This document shows positions 62,654-64,000 of a DNA stretch of 64,000 nt, in pieces. Positions within the stretch are counted from its first letter, which is position 1. Each line of letters opens with the position of its first letter. Under the pieces are notes generated by a model. It had not been told where the DNA came from and did not search any database. It worked only from the letters and a program-made list of their open reading frames with translations. Both the position numbers and the translations under genes were made by a program. Source of the stretch: Planctomycetota bacterium (GTDB lineage: Bacteria > Planctomycetota > Planctomycetia > Pirellulales > Lacipirellulaceae); NCBI GenBank assembly GCA_024278955.1, contig JAJRSE010000061.1:1-64000 (forward strand), read 5' to 3'.

Positions 62654-63952
62654 ATGCCCAACATGACAACAACTGCTGAACCTCCGACCGAGACGATCGA
62701 CCTAGGTGCGTATTGCAGCCAGACCGCTCGCCGCGCCAAGGCTGCGTCAACACAGCTTGCGCTAGTTTGTGGGGAAACAAAAATTGCTTGGCTCCGGCGA
62801 TCTGCTGAATTGCTTCGCGAGAACCTTGAGAGAATCCAGATTGCCAACGCGCAAGACATTGAGGCCGCTCCAGGTTACGGTCTTACCGAAGCCCAGATCG
62901 ACCGCTTACGTCTGACGCCCGATCGTATTGAGGGAATTGCCGCGGCACTCGAAGAAGTCGCTCAATTGCAAGATCCTATTGGCCAAGTACTCGACTCAAC
63001 GGTTCGCCCCAATGGATTGACGATCAACAAAATTCGTGTGCCGCTAGGTGTGGTGTTTTTTGTTTACGAATCTCGCCCCAATGTAACCGCAGATGCCGCG
63101 GCCATTTGTGTTAAAGCAGGGAACGCGGTGATTCTTCGAGGCGGTAAAGAAGCGATTCACTCCAGTGGAGCCATCGTCGACTTGCTGCATGAAGCTGCCG
63201 AGGAAGTAGGGCTTCCGAAAGATGCCGTCCAACTTGTGCAAACAACCGACCGAGATGCCGTGGGACATTTCCTGAAGCTGCCGGAGTACGTCGACTTAGC
63301 AATTCCTCGGGGAGGCGAAGGATTGATTCGGCGTGTGGCGGCCGAGGCGCAGATGCCAGTGATCAAACATTTCGCTGGCAACTGTCATGTGTACGTCGAT
63401 TCAGCGGCTAATCTGGAAATGGCAAAATCGATCGTTATCAACTCGAAATGCCATCGCATGGGGGTCTGCAACGCGGCCGAGTCGCTGCTAGTCCATGCCG
63501 ATGTTGCTGGCGAGTTTTTGCCTTCGATGGCAGAGCAGCTGGCAAAACATCAAGTGGAATTACGCGGTGACGAGCGGGCTTGTGAGCTGGTTGAATCAGC
63601 AAAACAGGCCAGCGAGGCCGATTTTTCCGAAGAATACTTAGGGCCAATCATGTCGGTGGCTGTGGTCGGGTCGGTGGACGAGGCGATTGAACACATAAAT
63701 CGATTTGGCTCGGGGCATACCGATGCGATTGTAACAAACGACCTTAACGCATCGAAACGGTTTGTAGCGAGCGTCGATAGCTCGGCTGTGATCGTCAACG
63801 CAAGCACGCGATTCAACGATGGTGGAGAATTTGGCATGGGGGCTGAAATTGGCATTAGCACCGATAAGTTCCATGCTCGTGGACCGTGTGGAATTGAAGA
63901 ACTGACAAGCTACAAGTATGTCGTCCAAGGAAATGGACAAGTAAGAAAGTAA
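62654..63952 (+). CDS. proA: Glutamate-5-semialdehyde dehydrogenase (gamma-glutamyl phosphate reductase)
   Basis: 432 residues from the ATG at 62654; an ATG at 62663 is a near equal. Family blocks are [53 protein letters not shown], the catalytic Cys in [17 protein letters not shown] and [15 protein letters not shown] reduces glutamyl phosphate to the semialdehyde in proline synthesis. proB is not in the window. No Leu- or Pro-rich leader was seen upstream. Confidence 0.96.
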   Translation: MPNMTTTAEPPTETIDLGAYCSQTARRAKAASTQLALVCGETKIAWLRRSAELLRENLERIQIANAQDIEAAPGYGLTEAQIDRLRLTPDRIEGIAAALEEVAQLQDPIGQVLDSTVRPNGLTINKIRVPLGVVFFVYESRPNVTADAAAICVKAGNAVILRGGKEAIHSSGAIVDLLHEAAEEVGLPKDAVQLVQTTDRDAVGHFLKLPEYVDLAIPRGGEGLIRRVAAEAQMPVIKHFAGNCHVYVDSAANLEMAKSIVINSKCHRMGVCNAAESLLVHADVAGEFLPSMAEQLAKHQVELRGDERACELVESAKQASEADFSEEYLGPIMSVAVVGSVDEAIEHINRFGSGHTDAIVTNDLNASKRFVASVDSSAVIVNASTRFNDGGEFGMGAEIGISTDKFHARGPCGIEELTSYKYVVQGNGQVRK

Positions 63953-64000
63953 TAAGAAGATGTGAGATGGCGGAGCTTGAACTCTGATTTGAAAACGCTT

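Overview
The window looks like chromosomal DNA of a planctomycete, most likely a Pirellula-type lineage. The support is family content: a DUF1559 pseudopilin with its C-terminal DGH signature, a Minf_1886-type protein, two PQQ-type beta-propeller proteins, a remnant PEP-CTERM sorting signal, a DUF255 thioredoxin protein, paired clpP genes, an LptE-type lipoprotein, and small intergenic inverted repeats. This placement is inference from gene families and was not tested by a search. Genes lie on both strands in short operons, and no rRNA, phage, integrase, transposase gene or CRISPR array was seen.

Layout. 1-757: non-coding or decayed DNA with a PEP-CTERM tail. 758-2590: leuA preceded by what reads as a complete leucine attenuator (promoter, Leu-rich leader peptide, alternative stems, terminator). 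2735-7767: small Cys-rich protein, secreted prenyltransferase-repeat protein, Minf_1886 protein, RicT/PSP1 protein, PQQ propeller membrane protein. 7772-8899: an AT-rich solo gene with a PCTIR (TIR-like) domain, the only visibly foreign gene and a candidate defence gene. 9174-13962: ATP-grasp enzyme, MazG-type pyrophosphohydrolase, and sulfate activation genes cysNC and cysD. 14170-19014: pseudopilin and partner, truncated anti-sigma-like protein, DUF255 thioredoxin protein, ASCH protein. 19266-24957: promoter, tRNA-Gly(GCC), tig, clpP1, clpP2 and a double-parvulin PPIase, a protein folding and turnover block. 25072-28320: aminotransferase, PhyH dioxygenase, Gfo/Idh oxidoreductase. 28422-31481: GntR/YtrA regulator with ABC exporter. 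31806-41186: enoyl-CoA hydratase, sigma-70 factor, solo LuxR HTH, Ser/Thr kinase, ThiF protein and partner, UvrA.

41740-50227: low-complexity tail-anchored protein, DapA-family aldolase, aldehyde dehydrogenase, PhoD phosphatase, PQQ protein, DUF456 protein, with repeat-rich gaps. 50396-59149: purA, uppS, cdsA, phoH, an HD-domain 7TM receptor, ybeY and a CNNM/CBS protein, a conserved envelope and RNA-maturation cluster. 59279-62178: a BamD-like lipoprotein, LptE and folP. 62654-63952: proA.

Two features stand out. The first is the leuA attenuator, whose parts can be read base by base. The second is a set of dispersed short palindromic elements in the gaps: a 133-bp repeat with a 78-bp palindrome (two copies), an AGTGCTTTG-ended MITE-like family (about five sites), CGCATT/AATGCG elements, two crosswise IRs and tandem 19-nt hairpins.
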